Positions 50,131-59,148 of a stretch of 64,000 bases of DNA are shown one piece after another. The stretch lies in assembly GCF_049199905.1 (NCBI RefSeq), contig NZ_JBLZPK010000057.1:124001-188000 (forward strand). The letters are read 5' to 3'. The stretch's first letter is position 1, and each line of letters begins with the position of its first letter. Below the pieces are notes generated by a model that saw only the letters and a program-made list of their open reading frames with translations, searched no databases and had not been told where the DNA came from. Source of the stretch: Shinella sp032095155 (GTDB lineage: Bacteria; Pseudomonadota; Alphaproteobacteria; Rhizobiales; Rhizobiaceae). The position numbers were made by a program, and so were the translations under genes.

Positions 50131-51855
50131 TCAGGATGCCTTGCGCATCGCGCCGAGACGCGCGGCGCGCTCCTCGGGGGACCAGATTTCGCTGCCGTCA
50201 CGACGGCGGGCGCGACGGTTGAGCTGGAAGCGGTTCACCAGTTCGCTGAGGGTGATCGCGCCCTCCGCGAGCGTCTGGCTGGTCGAGGTCGTATGCTCGA
50301 CCATGGCGGCATTTTCCTGGGTGATCCGGTCGACGTCGCTCACCGCCGCGCTGATCTCCTCTAGGCCGCTCGCCTGCTCGGCGGCGGAGGTGGCGATGGC
50401 GTCGACATTGTGGTCGATCTCTTCGACGAAATTGCCGATTTCCCGCAGCGCCCGGCCTGTTTCACCGACGAGCCGCACGCCCTCCTGCACTTCCGCGCTG
50501 GAATTGGTGATCAGAGTCTTGATCTCGCGCGCCGCCTTGGCGGAGCGCTGGGCAAGCTCGCGCACCTCCTGCGCCACGACGGCAAAGCCCCTGCCCGCCT
50601 CCCCGGCGCGCGCGGCCTCGACGCCGGCGTTCAGTGCCAGGAGGTTGGTCTGGAAGGCGATCTCGTCGATCACGCCGATGATCTGACTGATCTCGCTGGA
50701 AGCAGCTTCGATGCGCTGCATGGCGCTGACGGTGTCGTTGACCACGCCGGCGGAGCTATGGGCTGAAGCACGGGCGTCCTGCACCAGCTTGCGCGTCTCG
50801 CGGGTGCGGTCCGTCGAGGAACGAACGGCGACCGTCGCCTGCGTCAGTGCAGCCGCGGTCTCTTCCAGAGCGACGGCCTGTTGGCGCGTGCGCTCGGAAA
50901 GCTCCTCGGCCGCCTTGCGCATGTCCTGCCCGCTGCGGTTCTGCGTATAGGTCTGGTCGAGCACCTCCGACAGCGTTTCCTGGAAGGCACCGATCGAATT
51001 GTTGAAGTCTCGGCGCAGCGGCTCGAATTCGGGAATGAAGGCGTTGTCGATCGTCATGCGGATATTGCACTCGGCAAGACGGCCGAGACCGGCACCAATC
51101 TCCTCGATCGCTCGCACGCGCTCGGTCACGTCGGTCGCGAATTTCACGACCTTGAACACCCGGCCATCGGCATCGAGGATCGGGTTGTAGGAGGCCTGGA
51201 TGTGGATCTTGCCGCCGCCTTTGGTGAAGCGCGTGAACTGGTCGGAAACGAAATGCCCCTCGCCAAGCCGTTTCCAGAAGTCGCGATAGGCAGTGCTTGC
51301 CACATGCTCCGGCTGACAGAACATGGAATGGTGCCGGCCGACGATCTCGGACAGCTGGTAGCCGAGTACGGCCAGAAAATTCTCGTTGGCCGTCAGAATC
51401 TTGCCATCGGGGGTGAATTCGATGACGGCCTGCGCGCGGCCGAGCGCCGTCAGCTTGCCGTCGTCCTCCATCGCTTTGCGCTTGGCGGCGGTGATGTCGG
51501 TGGCGAACTTCACGACCTTGTAAGGCTTGCTGCCGCGGAAGATCGGATTGTACGACGCCTCGATCCAGATTTCGCGCCCGCCCTTGGCGACGCGCTTATA
51601 CTGGCGCTGGTCGAAACGCCCCTCGGCCAGTTGCGCCCAGAAGGCCGCATATTCGGGCGAGCGCGCCTCTTCCGGCTCGACGAAGATGCGGTGATGTTTA
51701 CCGACGATCTCCGAAAGCTCGTAACCAACCGTATCAAGGAAATTCTTGTTGGCATGCAGGATCTTGCCCGTCAGATCGAATTCGATGATCGCCTGCGATT
51801 TGTTCATCGCGGCAAGCACGGCGCGGGCATTCATTCCAAAATCGAAAGCAGTCAC
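50131..51855 (-). CDS. cytoplasmic methyl-accepting chemotaxis protein with two PAS domains
   Basis: The 574-aa soluble receptor has no membrane segment. PAS 1 is at about 10-125 (SQAIIEFDLTGKILHANKNF, LDTVGYELSEIVGKHH) and PAS 2 at about 130-245 (AQAVIEFTPDGKILTANENF). The signalling hairpin follows at about 330-555, with the invariant tip EIAFQTNLLALNAGVEAARA and GEAGRGFAVVAQEVRELAQR. The start is GTG at 51855 with GGGGAA upstream; the frame opens earlier with TTG. The two PAS copies are similar, so one likely arose by duplication. It probably senses redox or a small ligand. Confidence 0.9.
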   Translation of the reverse strand: MTAFDFGMNARAVLAAMNKSQAIIEFDLTGKILHANKNFLDTVGYELSEIVGKHHRIFVEPEEARSPEYAAFWAQLAEGRFDQRQYKRVAKGGREIWIEASYNPIFRGSKPYKVVKFATDITAAKRKAMEDDGKLTALGRAQAVIEFTPDGKILTANENFLAVLGYQLSEIVGRHHSMFCQPEHVASTAYRDFWKRLGEGHFVSDQFTRFTKGGGKIHIQASYNPILDADGRVFKVVKFATDVTERVRAIEEIGAGLGRLAECNIRMTIDNAFIPEFEPLRRDFNNSIGAFQETLSEVLDQTYTQNRSGQDMRKAAEELSERTRQQAVALEETAAALTQATVAVRSSTDRTRETRKLVQDARASAHSSAGVVNDTVSAMQRIEAASSEISQIIGVIDEIAFQTNLLALNAGVEAARAGEAGRGFAVVAQEVRELAQRSAKAAREIKTLITNSSAEVQEGVRLVGETGRALREIGNFVEEIDHNVDAIATSAAEQASGLEEISAAVSDVDRITQENAAMVEHTTSTSQTLAEGAITLSELVNRFQLNRRARRRDGSEIWSPEERAARLGAMRKAS

Positions 51856-51963
51856 GTTCGTTCCCCAACCAACTGGATTTGGCAAGAATTGACCGAAAAT
51901 TGTTAGCGTTTTCTAAACCAACCGTTTTTGCGCATAACATTTAAGAGGAAAGTACGACAAAAC

Positions 51964-51994
51964 GAAAACCGGCGCCCAAAGGCACCGGTTTTTG
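51964..51994 (-). terminator. terminator of the DUF2778 gene
   Basis: AAAACCGG..GCC/GGC..CCGGTTTT stem with one mismatch and an A/T-rich flank. On the minus strand the stem is followed by TTTTCG. Confidence 0.75.
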
Positions 51995-52016
51995 AAGAGA
52001 AACAGTCGGTTTCGGA

Positions 52017-53219
52017 TCAGGCGCCGGCCTTGCGGTAGAGCGCGGCGAGCTGCGTGCGGGAGGACGGGATTTCCGGGACTACGACCATCATCGTGATATG
52101 CCCGCGCTTGAAGGCATTGAGGAACGGCTCGTAGTTCTGGAAGGCGACACAGCCATGCGAGCCTTTCTGGCCGCGCAGAAGGTTGGTGTGGGTCAGAAGG
52201 CCCGTGCGGTTCTTCGGATCACGCCCGTCGACGGAGAGCATGCGGATGGCTTCCACGCCATGGAAACGCTGCTCGCGCATCCGGAGGCGATAGATGCCGG
52301 CCGGGGTCGGGCCCGTCATCTTCACGTGCTCGTAGCCCGGATTGTCGCGCATCTTGCCGATGCCGGAATGGGCGCGCAGCTTCGTTCCATCGGGCATGTA
52401 GACCGTCGCGTTGGAGACGTCATAGATCGCGACCTTCGTGCCACGGCCCGGCCAGCCGGTGCCGGAACCCTTGCTCTTGAAGAGATCGCCGAACAGCGAG
52501 CGCTCGGGCTTCACGAGCGCGACGTCTTCATCCTTGTCGTCAGCCTTGGCATCGTCGCGCTTGTTGGTGCGCGCAACGGGTTTTTCCTCGACGACGGGCT
52601 TTTCGATGGTGACGGTTTCGAGCGCGGGGCGTGCTTCCGGCAGCGGAATTTCGCTGAGAAGGTTTTCCTCCTCGATATCCGGCTTCTTCATGACGAGGCC
52701 GAAGGGCTGGATGTCCTTGCGGGCGGATTGATCCTCGATGAGGGCGGTGACGAGCGTCGGCTGGCCGGTAATGGCCTTTTCCTGCTCGACAGAACGCTCG
52801 GCGCGCGCCACGGCCGCATCGATCATCGCGGCCTTCGCCTTTTCGCGCTTCACGACGGCGGCGAGCTGCAGGGAGATCTTGCGCTGGTGCGCGACCTGGA
52901 TCGCCTCGGCCGTCAAAAGCTTCTGGCGGAGTTCGCTTTCCGACGGCTTGGAGAGACGGCCAAATTTCTGGATTTTCAGCGAGCGCTCGGTGCTGTCCTT
53001 GCCGGCCGCAAGCGACGCGACGTGAAGGGGAGCCGAGAGGCTCTTCTTGCCTTCCGAAAGCGAAGAGGCCGCATGCTGCATCGCGCCCAGCGTCGAGACG
53101 ACGGCCCAGGCGGACCCGGCGATGACGCCGCAAGCAAGCAATGCGCTGAGAAGGATACCGCCGGAACGACCCGAACGGGTTTTCGCCGCGGAACGCGCGG
53201 AACTGTACACAGACGCCAT
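52017..53219 (-). CDS. DUF2778 protein, L,D-transpeptidase-like, membrane-anchored
   Basis: The 400-aa protein has an N-terminal membrane helix (SGGILLSALLACGVIAGSAW) and a long polar helical stretch in residues 60-210 rich in Lys, Glu and Ala. A C-terminal DUF2778 domain spans about 260-385, with SNATVYMPDGTKLRAHSGIG and LRGQKGSHGCVAFQNYEPFL; Cys in HGC is the likely nucleophile. This fold is shared with type VI secretion L,D-transpeptidase effectors (Tlde1) but also with housekeeping rhizobial proteins. No immunity gene is seen. The start at 53219 is picked over a longer frame that lacks a signal. Confidence 0.82.
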   Translation of the reverse strand: MASVYSSARSAAKTRSGRSGGILLSALLACGVIAGSAWAVVSTLGAMQHAASSLSEGKKSLSAPLHVASLAAGKDSTERSLKIQKFGRLSKPSESELRQKLLTAEAIQVAHQRKISLQLAAVVKREKAKAAMIDAAVARAERSVEQEKAITGQPTLVTALIEDQSARKDIQPFGLVMKKPDIEEENLLSEIPLPEARPALETVTIEKPVVEEKPVARTNKRDDAKADDKDEDVALVKPERSLFGDLFKSKGSGTGWPGRGTKVAIYDVSNATVYMPDGTKLRAHSGIGKMRDNPGYEHVKMTGPTPAGIYRLRMREQRFHGVEAIRMLSVDGRDPKNRTGLLTHTNLLRGQKGSHGCVAFQNYEPFLNAFKRGHITMMVVVPEIPSSRTQLAALYRKAGA

Positions 53220-53471
53220 GATACTCGTTACCCGAAACTCGTTACTCAACGCGGCCGCGGAAACAACACTCCGCGCGCCACTACGCTGGCGGCGGTGGGA
53301 GCCACGGGCTCCAGAGTTCCGCCGGACGAGCAAAGAATGACGAAATATGGTAAGCAAATCCTAAACGGCGCCTCGTGTTTTTGAAGGAGTTTGCCGGGCG
53401 GTCCTCAACAGCCGGCGAAACTGCCCTGTCACGAGATTGCGGCGCTCGCGTGTCCGAACGCCGTCGCCTCC

Positions 53472-54905
53472 CTAGAATTGGGGATGCCGGCTTAACCAGT
53501 CGGTCGCTTTTTCGTAAGCCGCGGCCGCCGAGAGCACATCCCGGTCCGCCCGCGCCGGGCCGATGATCTGGATACCGGCCGGCAGACCATTGTCGCCAAA
53601 ACCCGCCGGCATGGCGGCGACCGGCAGGCCCGCCAGCGTCGGGCCGATCACCACCTCCATCCAGCGGTGATAGGTATCCATCATGCGCCCGCCGACCGTC
53701 TTCGGCCAGTCCATCCCGGCATCGAAAGGGAAGACCTGTGCAGAGGGCAGGATCAGGAAATCGTACTTTTCGAAGAGACCGGCGACATAACGATGCCAGT
53801 CGCTGCGCGCCAGCGAGGCGGCATAGACATCCTTTGCCGTAAGCTGGTGGCCGTTCTCGATCTCCCAGATCATCTCCGGTTTCATGCGCGCCCGCTTCGC
53901 CGGATCGGCATAGTCGGCCGCCTGGCCGTTGGCGACGAGGAAATGGCGCAGCGTGCGCCACGTCTGCCAGAGCCTGTCCATATCGAAACCGGGCGCCACC
54001 TCCTCGACGGTGCAGCCAAGCCCGCGGAAAACATCGAGCGAGGCGCGGCAAAGCTCCAGCACGCCGGGCTCGAAGGGCAGATAGCCGCCGAAATCGCCAA
54101 GCCAGCCGATGCGGGCGCCCGAAAGATCGCGGTGCGGATCATAGGCCAGGCTTTCATCGGTGAGCGACAGCGGGTCGCGCGGATCGTGCCCGGCCTGCGT
54201 GGCAAATAGCGCGGCGACATCGGCAACGGTACGGCCCATCGGACCGTTGACGGCGAGTTGGCCGAGGAAGAGTTCGTTGCCGAGCGACGGAATGCGGCCG
54301 AAGGACGGGCGGAAGCCGATGACATTGTTGAAGCCCGCCGGGTTGCGCAGCGAGCCCATCATGTCGGAACCATCGGCGACCGGCAAGATCTGCGCCGCAA
54401 GCCCCGCCGCAGCACCACCGGAGGAACCGCCGGCGCTCTTGGCCGTGTCGTAGGGATTGCGCGTGACGCCGAAGACCGGATTGTAGCTGTGCGATCCCAG
54501 GCCCATTTCCGGCGCATTGGTCTTGCCGATGATGATGGCGCCGGCCGCGCGGATGCGCTCGACATGGATATCGTCATAGTCGGGCACGAAATCTGCGTAG
54601 TTCGCCGAGCCGAAGGAGCAGAGGATGCCCTTCGCCTCCGACAGGTCCTTGATGGCGAAGGGTATGCCATGCAGCCAGCCGCGGTATTCGCCGGCCGAGA
54701 GCGCCCGGTCGGCCTCGTCAGCCTCGGCCAGAAGTTCCTCAGTCGGGCGCAGGCTGACGATAGCGTTGATGCGGGGATTGATCGCAGCGATGCGGTCGAG
54801 ATAGGCCGCCATCACGCTTCGGCAGGTAAGCCGGCGTTCGGCGATGGCGGCGGAAAGGGCAAGGGCGGAAAGGGCGGTGATGTCCTGCAAGGTCGGCTCC
54901 GGCAT
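53472..54905 (-). CDS. amidase (amidase signature family)
   Basis: This 477-aa enzyme hydrolyses an amide bond by the Ser-cisSer-Lys triad. K86 is in GIPFAIKDLSEAKG, the cis-Ser S161 in KSAGGSSGGAAAGLA, and the nucleophile S185 in DGSDMMGSLRNPA. It lies 51 bases after DUF1772 in a TetR-controlled set, so it may act on a compound whose ring or carbonyl is changed by its neighbours. The distance from the nitrile hydratase does not suggest joint control. Confidence 0.92.
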   Translation of the reverse strand: MPEPTLQDITALSALALSAAIAERRLTCRSVMAAYLDRIAAINPRINAIVSLRPTEELLAEADEADRALSAGEYRGWLHGIPFAIKDLSEAKGILCSFGSANYADFVPDYDDIHVERIRAAGAIIIGKTNAPEMGLGSHSYNPVFGVTRNPYDTAKSAGGSSGGAAAGLAAQILPVADGSDMMGSLRNPAGFNNVIGFRPSFGRIPSLGNELFLGQLAVNGPMGRTVADVAALFATQAGHDPRDPLSLTDESLAYDPHRDLSGARIGWLGDFGGYLPFEPGVLELCRASLDVFRGLGCTVEEVAPGFDMDRLWQTWRTLRHFLVANGQAADYADPAKRARMKPEMIWEIENGHQLTAKDVYAASLARSDWHRYVAGLFEKYDFLILPSAQVFPFDAGMDWPKTVGGRMMDTYHRWMEVVIGPTLAGLPVAAMPAGFGDNGLPAGIQIIGPARADRDVLSAAAAYEKATDWLSRHPQF

Positions 54906-54956
54906 TTGTCTCAGACAGAGCTAGCAGGCCGTTTGCGGGAGCGCCAGCCTAGCCTT

Positions 54957-55448
54957 TCAGCCTAGCTGCGCGCCCTGGCGGAAGGCGAGCGTCAGCAGTG
55001 CTACCGCAGCCAACGAGCCCAGCGTGCGAACGTGGTTCCACATCACCCAGACGTCGAGATAGCGCTGCCAGAGTGTCGCCTGCTCCGGACTGCCGGCAGG
55101 GGCCGCGGCGAGCGCGTCGTTGAGCGGGACGTTGAAGACAGCGGTCACGCCAAAGACCGCGACGAGGAAGACGATGCCGCCCGCCATTGCCATCAGCCCG
55201 GTCGCGCCGCCCTGTATGTAGCCGATGATCGCGAGGACGAGCGACAGCAGCGTCGCGCCGAAGAAGGCGGAAAAGAACAGCGGGTTCTGGATGACCGCGT
55301 TGATCGCATTCATCGCCGCAGCACCCTCGGCCGGCGACAGGCGTGCAAAGGCCGCCATGATGCAGACGGAGAAGATGAAGAACAGGCCCGCATTGAGCGC
55401 CGTCGCGAGAATGGCGAGGAAGGTCAGGATGGGAAACAGGCTTGCCAT
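54957..55448 (-). CDS. DUF1772 membrane protein (anthrone oxygenase-like)
   Basis: The 163-aa protein has four hydrophobic helices (ILTFLAILATALNAGLFFIF, PLFFSAFFGATLLSLVLAII, GLMAMAGGIVFLVAVFGVTA, LGSLAAVALLTLAF). The conserved FNVPLND and WNHVRTL segments between helices 3 and 4 are typical of DUF1772. The family includes a fungal anthrone oxidase, but the bacterial role is not known. It starts two bases after the NmrA gene and is co-translated. Confidence 0.88.
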   Translation of the reverse strand: MASLFPILTFLAILATALNAGLFFIFSVCIMAAFARLSPAEGAAAMNAINAVIQNPLFFSAFFGATLLSLVLAIIGYIQGGATGLMAMAGGIVFLVAVFGVTAVFNVPLNDALAAAPAGSPEQATLWQRYLDVWVMWNHVRTLGSLAAVALLTLAFRQGAQLG

Positions 55449-55450
55449 GG

Positions 55451-56269
55451 TCAGGTCCTCCAGAAACCGGTTGCAGCCACGTCGCGGGCAAAATCGGCGA
55501 AATCGCGCGGCGGGCGGCCGAGCAAGCGGTGGATATCGTCGCTCAGGCGCTCATTGCGTCCGTCGAGCACCGAGCCGAAGAGATAGCTGACGAGCCAGAT
55601 GACGTCTTCCGGCATCTGCACGTCCCGCAGCATGTCCGCATAGGCATCGATCGTGACGGGCGTATAGGTGACCGCACGATCGCCCGCCGCGGCAAATTCC
55701 GCCACGGCCTGGGAAAACGTCATCAGCCGCGGGCCGGTCAGCTCGTAGGTCGTGCCCGCATGACCCTCCTCCGTCAGCGCCGCGACGGCCATGTCGGCGA
55801 CATCGGCCGTATCGACGAAGGGTTCGCGCACAGTGGCCGAGGGCAGAACGAGTTCGCCGGCAAGGATCGGCTCGGCAAACAGGCCCTCGCTGAAATTCTG
55901 GAAGAACCAGCTGCCGCGCAGCACCGTCCAAGCGAGGCCCGCCTCCTTCATCGCCTCCTCGCTGATCTCGGCCGCATCCTCGCCGCGCCCGGAGAGCAGC
56001 ACGAGGCGCTGGACGCCCGCCGCGGCGGCAAGGCGCGAGACAAGGCGGATATCGTCGTCGGAGCCCGGCACCGCCAGATCCGGCTGATAGGCGATATAGA
56101 CGGCATCCACGCCCGCAAGCACCGCCGGCCAGCCGGCGGCATCGCGCCAGTCGAACGGGATCGCCGCCGAGCGCGAGCCGATCCGCACCTCATATCCCCG
56201 CGCCCGCAGCCGTTCGGCCACCGGCCGTCCGGTTTTGCCTTCACCACCCAGAACCAGAATACGCTTCAT
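55451..56269 (-). CDS. NmrA-like NAD(P)-binding reductase
   Basis: The 272-aa Rossmann-fold protein has the cofactor motif ILVLGGEGKTGRPVAERLRA at the N terminus and LVLLSGRG with WTVLRGSWFFQNFSEG, the atypical SDR type. It is the first gene of the NmrA-DUF1772-amidase operon and is divergent from TetR, with two tandem 26-bp sites in between. The substrate could be a ketone or quinone. Confidence 0.88.
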   Translation of the reverse strand: MKRILVLGGEGKTGRPVAERLRARGYEVRIGSRSAAIPFDWRDAAGWPAVLAGVDAVYIAYQPDLAVPGSDDDIRLVSRLAAAAGVQRLVLLSGRGEDAAEISEEAMKEAGLAWTVLRGSWFFQNFSEGLFAEPILAGELVLPSATVREPFVDTADVADMAVAALTEEGHAGTTYELTGPRLMTFSQAVAEFAAAGDRAVTYTPVTIDAYADMLRDVQMPEDVIWLVSYLFGSVLDGRNERLSDDIHRLLGRPPRDFADFARDVAATGFWRT

Positions 56270-56280
56270 CTCTCATCCTC

Positions 56281-56332
56281 CAAAATGTGAGCTTTACTCA
56301 TATTTGCAAAATGTGAGGAATCCTCGTATTTG
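56281..56332. promoter_or_regulatory. tandem 26-bp operator for the TetR regulator
   Basis: Two adjacent 26-bp units (56281-56306 and 56307-56332) match at 21 of 26 bases, each reading CAAAATGTGAG then CTC then TATTTG. Inside each, TGAG/CTCA or GAGGA/TCCTC forms a dyad. They fill the space between divergent NmrA and TetR genes. Confidence 0.7.
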
Positions 56333-56367
56333 TCAAGCGTGATTTGCGACGACCGAAAGAGTGGGCG

Positions 56368-56976
56368 ATGAACGACACGCAGATGCGCCGCGCGCCGAGC
56401 CAGAAACGCAGCCGCGAGCGGGTGGATGCCATCCTTGCCAATGCGACTGAGATGATTGCGCAAACGGGCAGCGACGCGCTGCGCATGAGCGAACTTGCCC
56501 AGCGCACCGGCATCTCGATCGGCTCGCTCTATCAGTACTTTCCCGACAAGAGCGCCGTCGTGCATGCACTCGCCGAGCGCTGCAACGAAGAGAGCCGCGC
56601 CTGCATCGCCGAAGGCCTTTCCACCGTCACCAGCATGGAAGACCTCGCCGCCGCCTTCGGCGCGCTGATCGACACCTATTATGCGATCTTCCTCGCCGAG
56701 CCCGTCATTCGCGACATCTGGTCCGCCGTGCAGGCAGACGGCGCTTTACGGGCGATGGAGGTGGAGGAAAGCCGCCGCAACGGCGCCCTGCTTGGCGCGC
56801 GGCTGAAGGCGCTGCGGCCGGCGGCCGATGCCGCAAAAATCGACGCGACCGCCCTGCTCGTCATGCATCTCGGCGAAGCCACGATGCGGCTCGCCGTCTC
56901 CGTCGAGCGGGCGGAGGGCGATGCGCTGGTCGACGCCTACAAGCGCATGGCGATTAGGGACCTGACGGCGCTGTAG
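56368..56976 (+). CDS. TetR family regulator of the NmrA operon
   Basis: This 202-aa repressor has an HTH at about residues 30-60 (LRMSELAQRTGISIGSLYQY) and an AcrR-type C-terminal helical domain. The start at 56368 (MNDTQMRRAPSQKR) is the normal entry; an earlier ATG at 56344 would add eight residues and lie inside the operator-flanking region. It is divergent from the NmrA-DUF1772-amidase operon, with the tandem sites at 56281-56332, so it likely represses both. Confidence 0.9.
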   Translation: MNDTQMRRAPSQKRSRERVDAILANATEMIAQTGSDALRMSELAQRTGISIGSLYQYFPDKSAVVHALAERCNEESRACIAEGLSTVTSMEDLAAAFGALIDTYYAIFLAEPVIRDIWSAVQADGALRAMEVEESRRNGALLGARLKALRPAADAAKIDATALLVMHLGEATMRLAVSVERAEGDALVDAYKRMAIRDLTAL

Positions 56977-56984
56977 GGCAAACC

Positions 56985-58082
56985 CTACTGGGCGGCGCGA
57001 CGCTGCTCCAGCACTTCCGCCGCTTCCAGCAGTGTGGCGAAAAGATAGGAAATCCGGTCGCTGCGCGTTTCGCCATACCAGATCTGCGGCACCATCACGC
57101 GGAAGCGGGTTTCGAGCAGATCGGCCAGCGCCGGCGTGTCGCCCATCCATTCCAGCGCATCGGCATAGAGGTTCATCACGCTCGGCGCCGGGAAACGTGC
57201 CAGCAAATCCTCGAAGCCCCGCTTCACCAGATCGGGATCGCACAGTGTATCGGCAAGCTCGTGGTTGCCGACATCGGTATTGGTCTGCTGGATCAGCGCA
57301 TAGAAGCCCATCCCGAAACGGTCCTCGGTCAGCTTGGCCGCGCGGCGGGCAAAATCCTCGAGATCCCGTTCATCCCGGCCAAGCCAGCGCGGCATGATCA
57401 TGCGGGCATGGGCGCGGCACAGATCGATATTGTAGCGATCGAGCAGCCAGGCGCGCTCGAAGCGTGCCTTGAACGTCTCGAAATTGCCCTCGTTGGCCGA
57501 GCGGCGGCAATCGCTCATCCGCCAGCTGAAATCGTTCGGATCGGCATGGCTATCGAGCACCGCGTCTGCCTCCTTCAGCAGCGCTTCGTAACCCTGCCAT
57601 TGCTCGGCCCTGACGTCCCGGCCCCAGCCGGTGCCACGCCGCACGAAGGCGGTGACGCGGAGCGCATCGGCATAGGTGGCGGCGGAAAAAGCAGACGGAC
57701 TGCGCTCGATGAACGCCCGGAAAGGCGCAAGCCCGTCCTCATGCGCCTGAACCGCCTCTTCCTCGTCGGGCAGCTCGGTGAAGGGTTCCAAAAACCAGTC
57801 CCGCACCAGCGAATAGAGCGGCTTGCCGTTTTCCGCAATGACACCGCCCGCCCGCGCCGCCTCGAAAGCCTGCTGATAGGCCTCGAAATCGCCGCTCCGC
57901 CAGGCCGCGCGCATGGCGTCGCGCTGCGGGATGAGGGCCGGTATCTCGTCATGGAGCTCGACGAGGGAGAGGTCGTAGTCGCGAACCAGCCGTTCCTCGT
58001 CGGAAAGCGGCTCGGACGGTGCGGCCGGTGCTCGGCCGAAAATCCTGCTCGCAAGACCGGCGAGAATAGTCTTGAACCCCAT
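56985..58082 (-). CDS. hypothetical protein, 365 aa, helical
   Basis: The product starts MGFKTILAGLASRIFGRAPA, a short amphipathic stretch, then long helices (EERLVRDYDLSLVELHDEIP, WRSGDFEAYQQAFEAARAGG, GNFETFKARFERAWLLDRYN) with pairs of Trp and Tyr and a repeat-like pattern that suggests a TPR-like helical scaffold (DUF4034-like, not certain). There is no signal peptide or catalytic motif. The start at 58082 follows GTGGAGCGAC. Convergent with the TetR gene. I do not assign a function. Confidence 0.65.
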   Translation of the reverse strand: MGFKTILAGLASRIFGRAPAAPSEPLSDEERLVRDYDLSLVELHDEIPALIPQRDAMRAAWRSGDFEAYQQAFEAARAGGVIAENGKPLYSLVRDWFLEPFTELPDEEEAVQAHEDGLAPFRAFIERSPSAFSAATYADALRVTAFVRRGTGWGRDVRAEQWQGYEALLKEADAVLDSHADPNDFSWRMSDCRRSANEGNFETFKARFERAWLLDRYNIDLCRAHARMIMPRWLGRDERDLEDFARRAAKLTEDRFGMGFYALIQQTNTDVGNHELADTLCDPDLVKRGFEDLLARFPAPSVMNLYADALEWMGDTPALADLLETRFRVMVPQIWYGETRSDRISYLFATLLEAAEVLEQRRAAQ

Positions 58083-58236
58083 GTCGCTCCACTCCCCCGG
58101 GCAAAGCCCGCCTGCCCCGCCCCCCCGGGACACACAGCAGACGGCTGCCCCAGGGACGCTATTCACCGCCATCACCGTTTTTTGAAGATGGCCCGCTCTT
58201 TCCCCGTCGCGCGCGTGTTACATTTGACGATGGCAT

Positions 58237-59046
58237 ATGCATGGATGGGTGACGGTCATGCTGACGATGCTTGCCTTGCTGATGAGCCTGACATCCGGCA
58301 CCACGCTCGCCGCTTCCGGAGAGGACGTCGACGTGGAACTGGTCCTTGCGGTCGATGTGTCCGGGTCGATGGATATCGAGGAGGCGCAGATCCAGCGTGC
58401 CGGCTATGTCGATGCGCTGCGCCACGCCGAGTTCATCAATGCCGTGCGCGACGGGCTGACCGGCCGCATCGCCATCACCTATTTCGAATGGGCCGGCACG
58501 GTCCGCGACAGCTCGCACATCCCCTGGCAGATCATCTCCGGCCCAGACGACGCCAACGCCTTCGCCGCCCTACTGGAAGCCCGTCCGATCGCCACACGCC
58601 GCGGCACCTCCATTTCCAGCGCCATCGCCTATGGCGCAAAGCTCTTCGATGCCAATAGCTATTCCGGCATGCGCCGCGTCATCGACGTCTCCGGCGACGG
58701 CCCGAACAATTTCGGCCCACCCGTGACACCGGCGCGCGATGCCGCCAATGCGCTCGGCATCGTCATCAACGGCCTCGCCATCATGATCCGCCCGTCCGCC
58801 GCCTATGGCTCGCTGGACGATTATTATGCAAATTGCGTCATCGGCGGCCCGGGCGCCTTCGTGCTGCCGGTGCAGGAGCCGGAGGATTTCGCCATCGCCA
58901 TCCGCCGCAAGCTGATCCTGGAGGTCAGCGGCGCCGAACCGCCCGCCCGCATCGTCCCCGTCGCCGGCAGCGATGTCGATTGCCTCATCGGCGAGCGGTT
59001 GCGGCCCAGCAACATGGATCGCTACTACCCGGAACTCGACCGCTAA
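58237..59046 (+). CDS. DUF1194 secreted VWA-domain protein
   Basis: The 269-aa periplasmic protein has a signal peptide (LTMLALLMSLTSGTTLAAS) and then a von Willebrand A fold whose metal-adhesion site is DVSGSM with the later DVSGDGPNNFG. RRGTSISSAIAYGAKLFDAN and the C-terminal CLIGERLRPSNMDRYY belong to the DUF1194 pattern common in rhizobia. Function unknown; VWA proteins usually bind partners in a Mg-dependent way. The start is ATG 58237 or ATG 58258. Confidence 0.85.
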   Translation: MHGWVTVMLTMLALLMSLTSGTTLAASGEDVDVELVLAVDVSGSMDIEEAQIQRAGYVDALRHAEFINAVRDGLTGRIAITYFEWAGTVRDSSHIPWQIISGPDDANAFAALLEARPIATRRGTSISSAIAYGAKLFDANSYSGMRRVIDVSGDGPNNFGPPVTPARDAANALGIVINGLAIMIRPSAAYGSLDDYYANCVIGGPGAFVLPVQEPEDFAIAIRRKLILEVSGAEPPARIVPVAGSDVDCLIGERLRPSNMDRYYPELDR

Positions 59047-59148
59047 AAGGCCTGTTCCAGCCGAAACAGCGCCCTCAGCGCCCTCGTGTCACAGTGATCG
59101 TACTGGATGAAATCCCTTCGTCCTTTCACTGGAAGAGAGGAGACTGAA

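Noticed and set aside
52017..53219. reading the DUF2778 protein as a type VI secretion effector
   Set aside because: There is no immunity, adaptor, VgrG or Hcp gene nearby, and the protein has its own membrane anchor. A cell-wall housekeeping role fits better.
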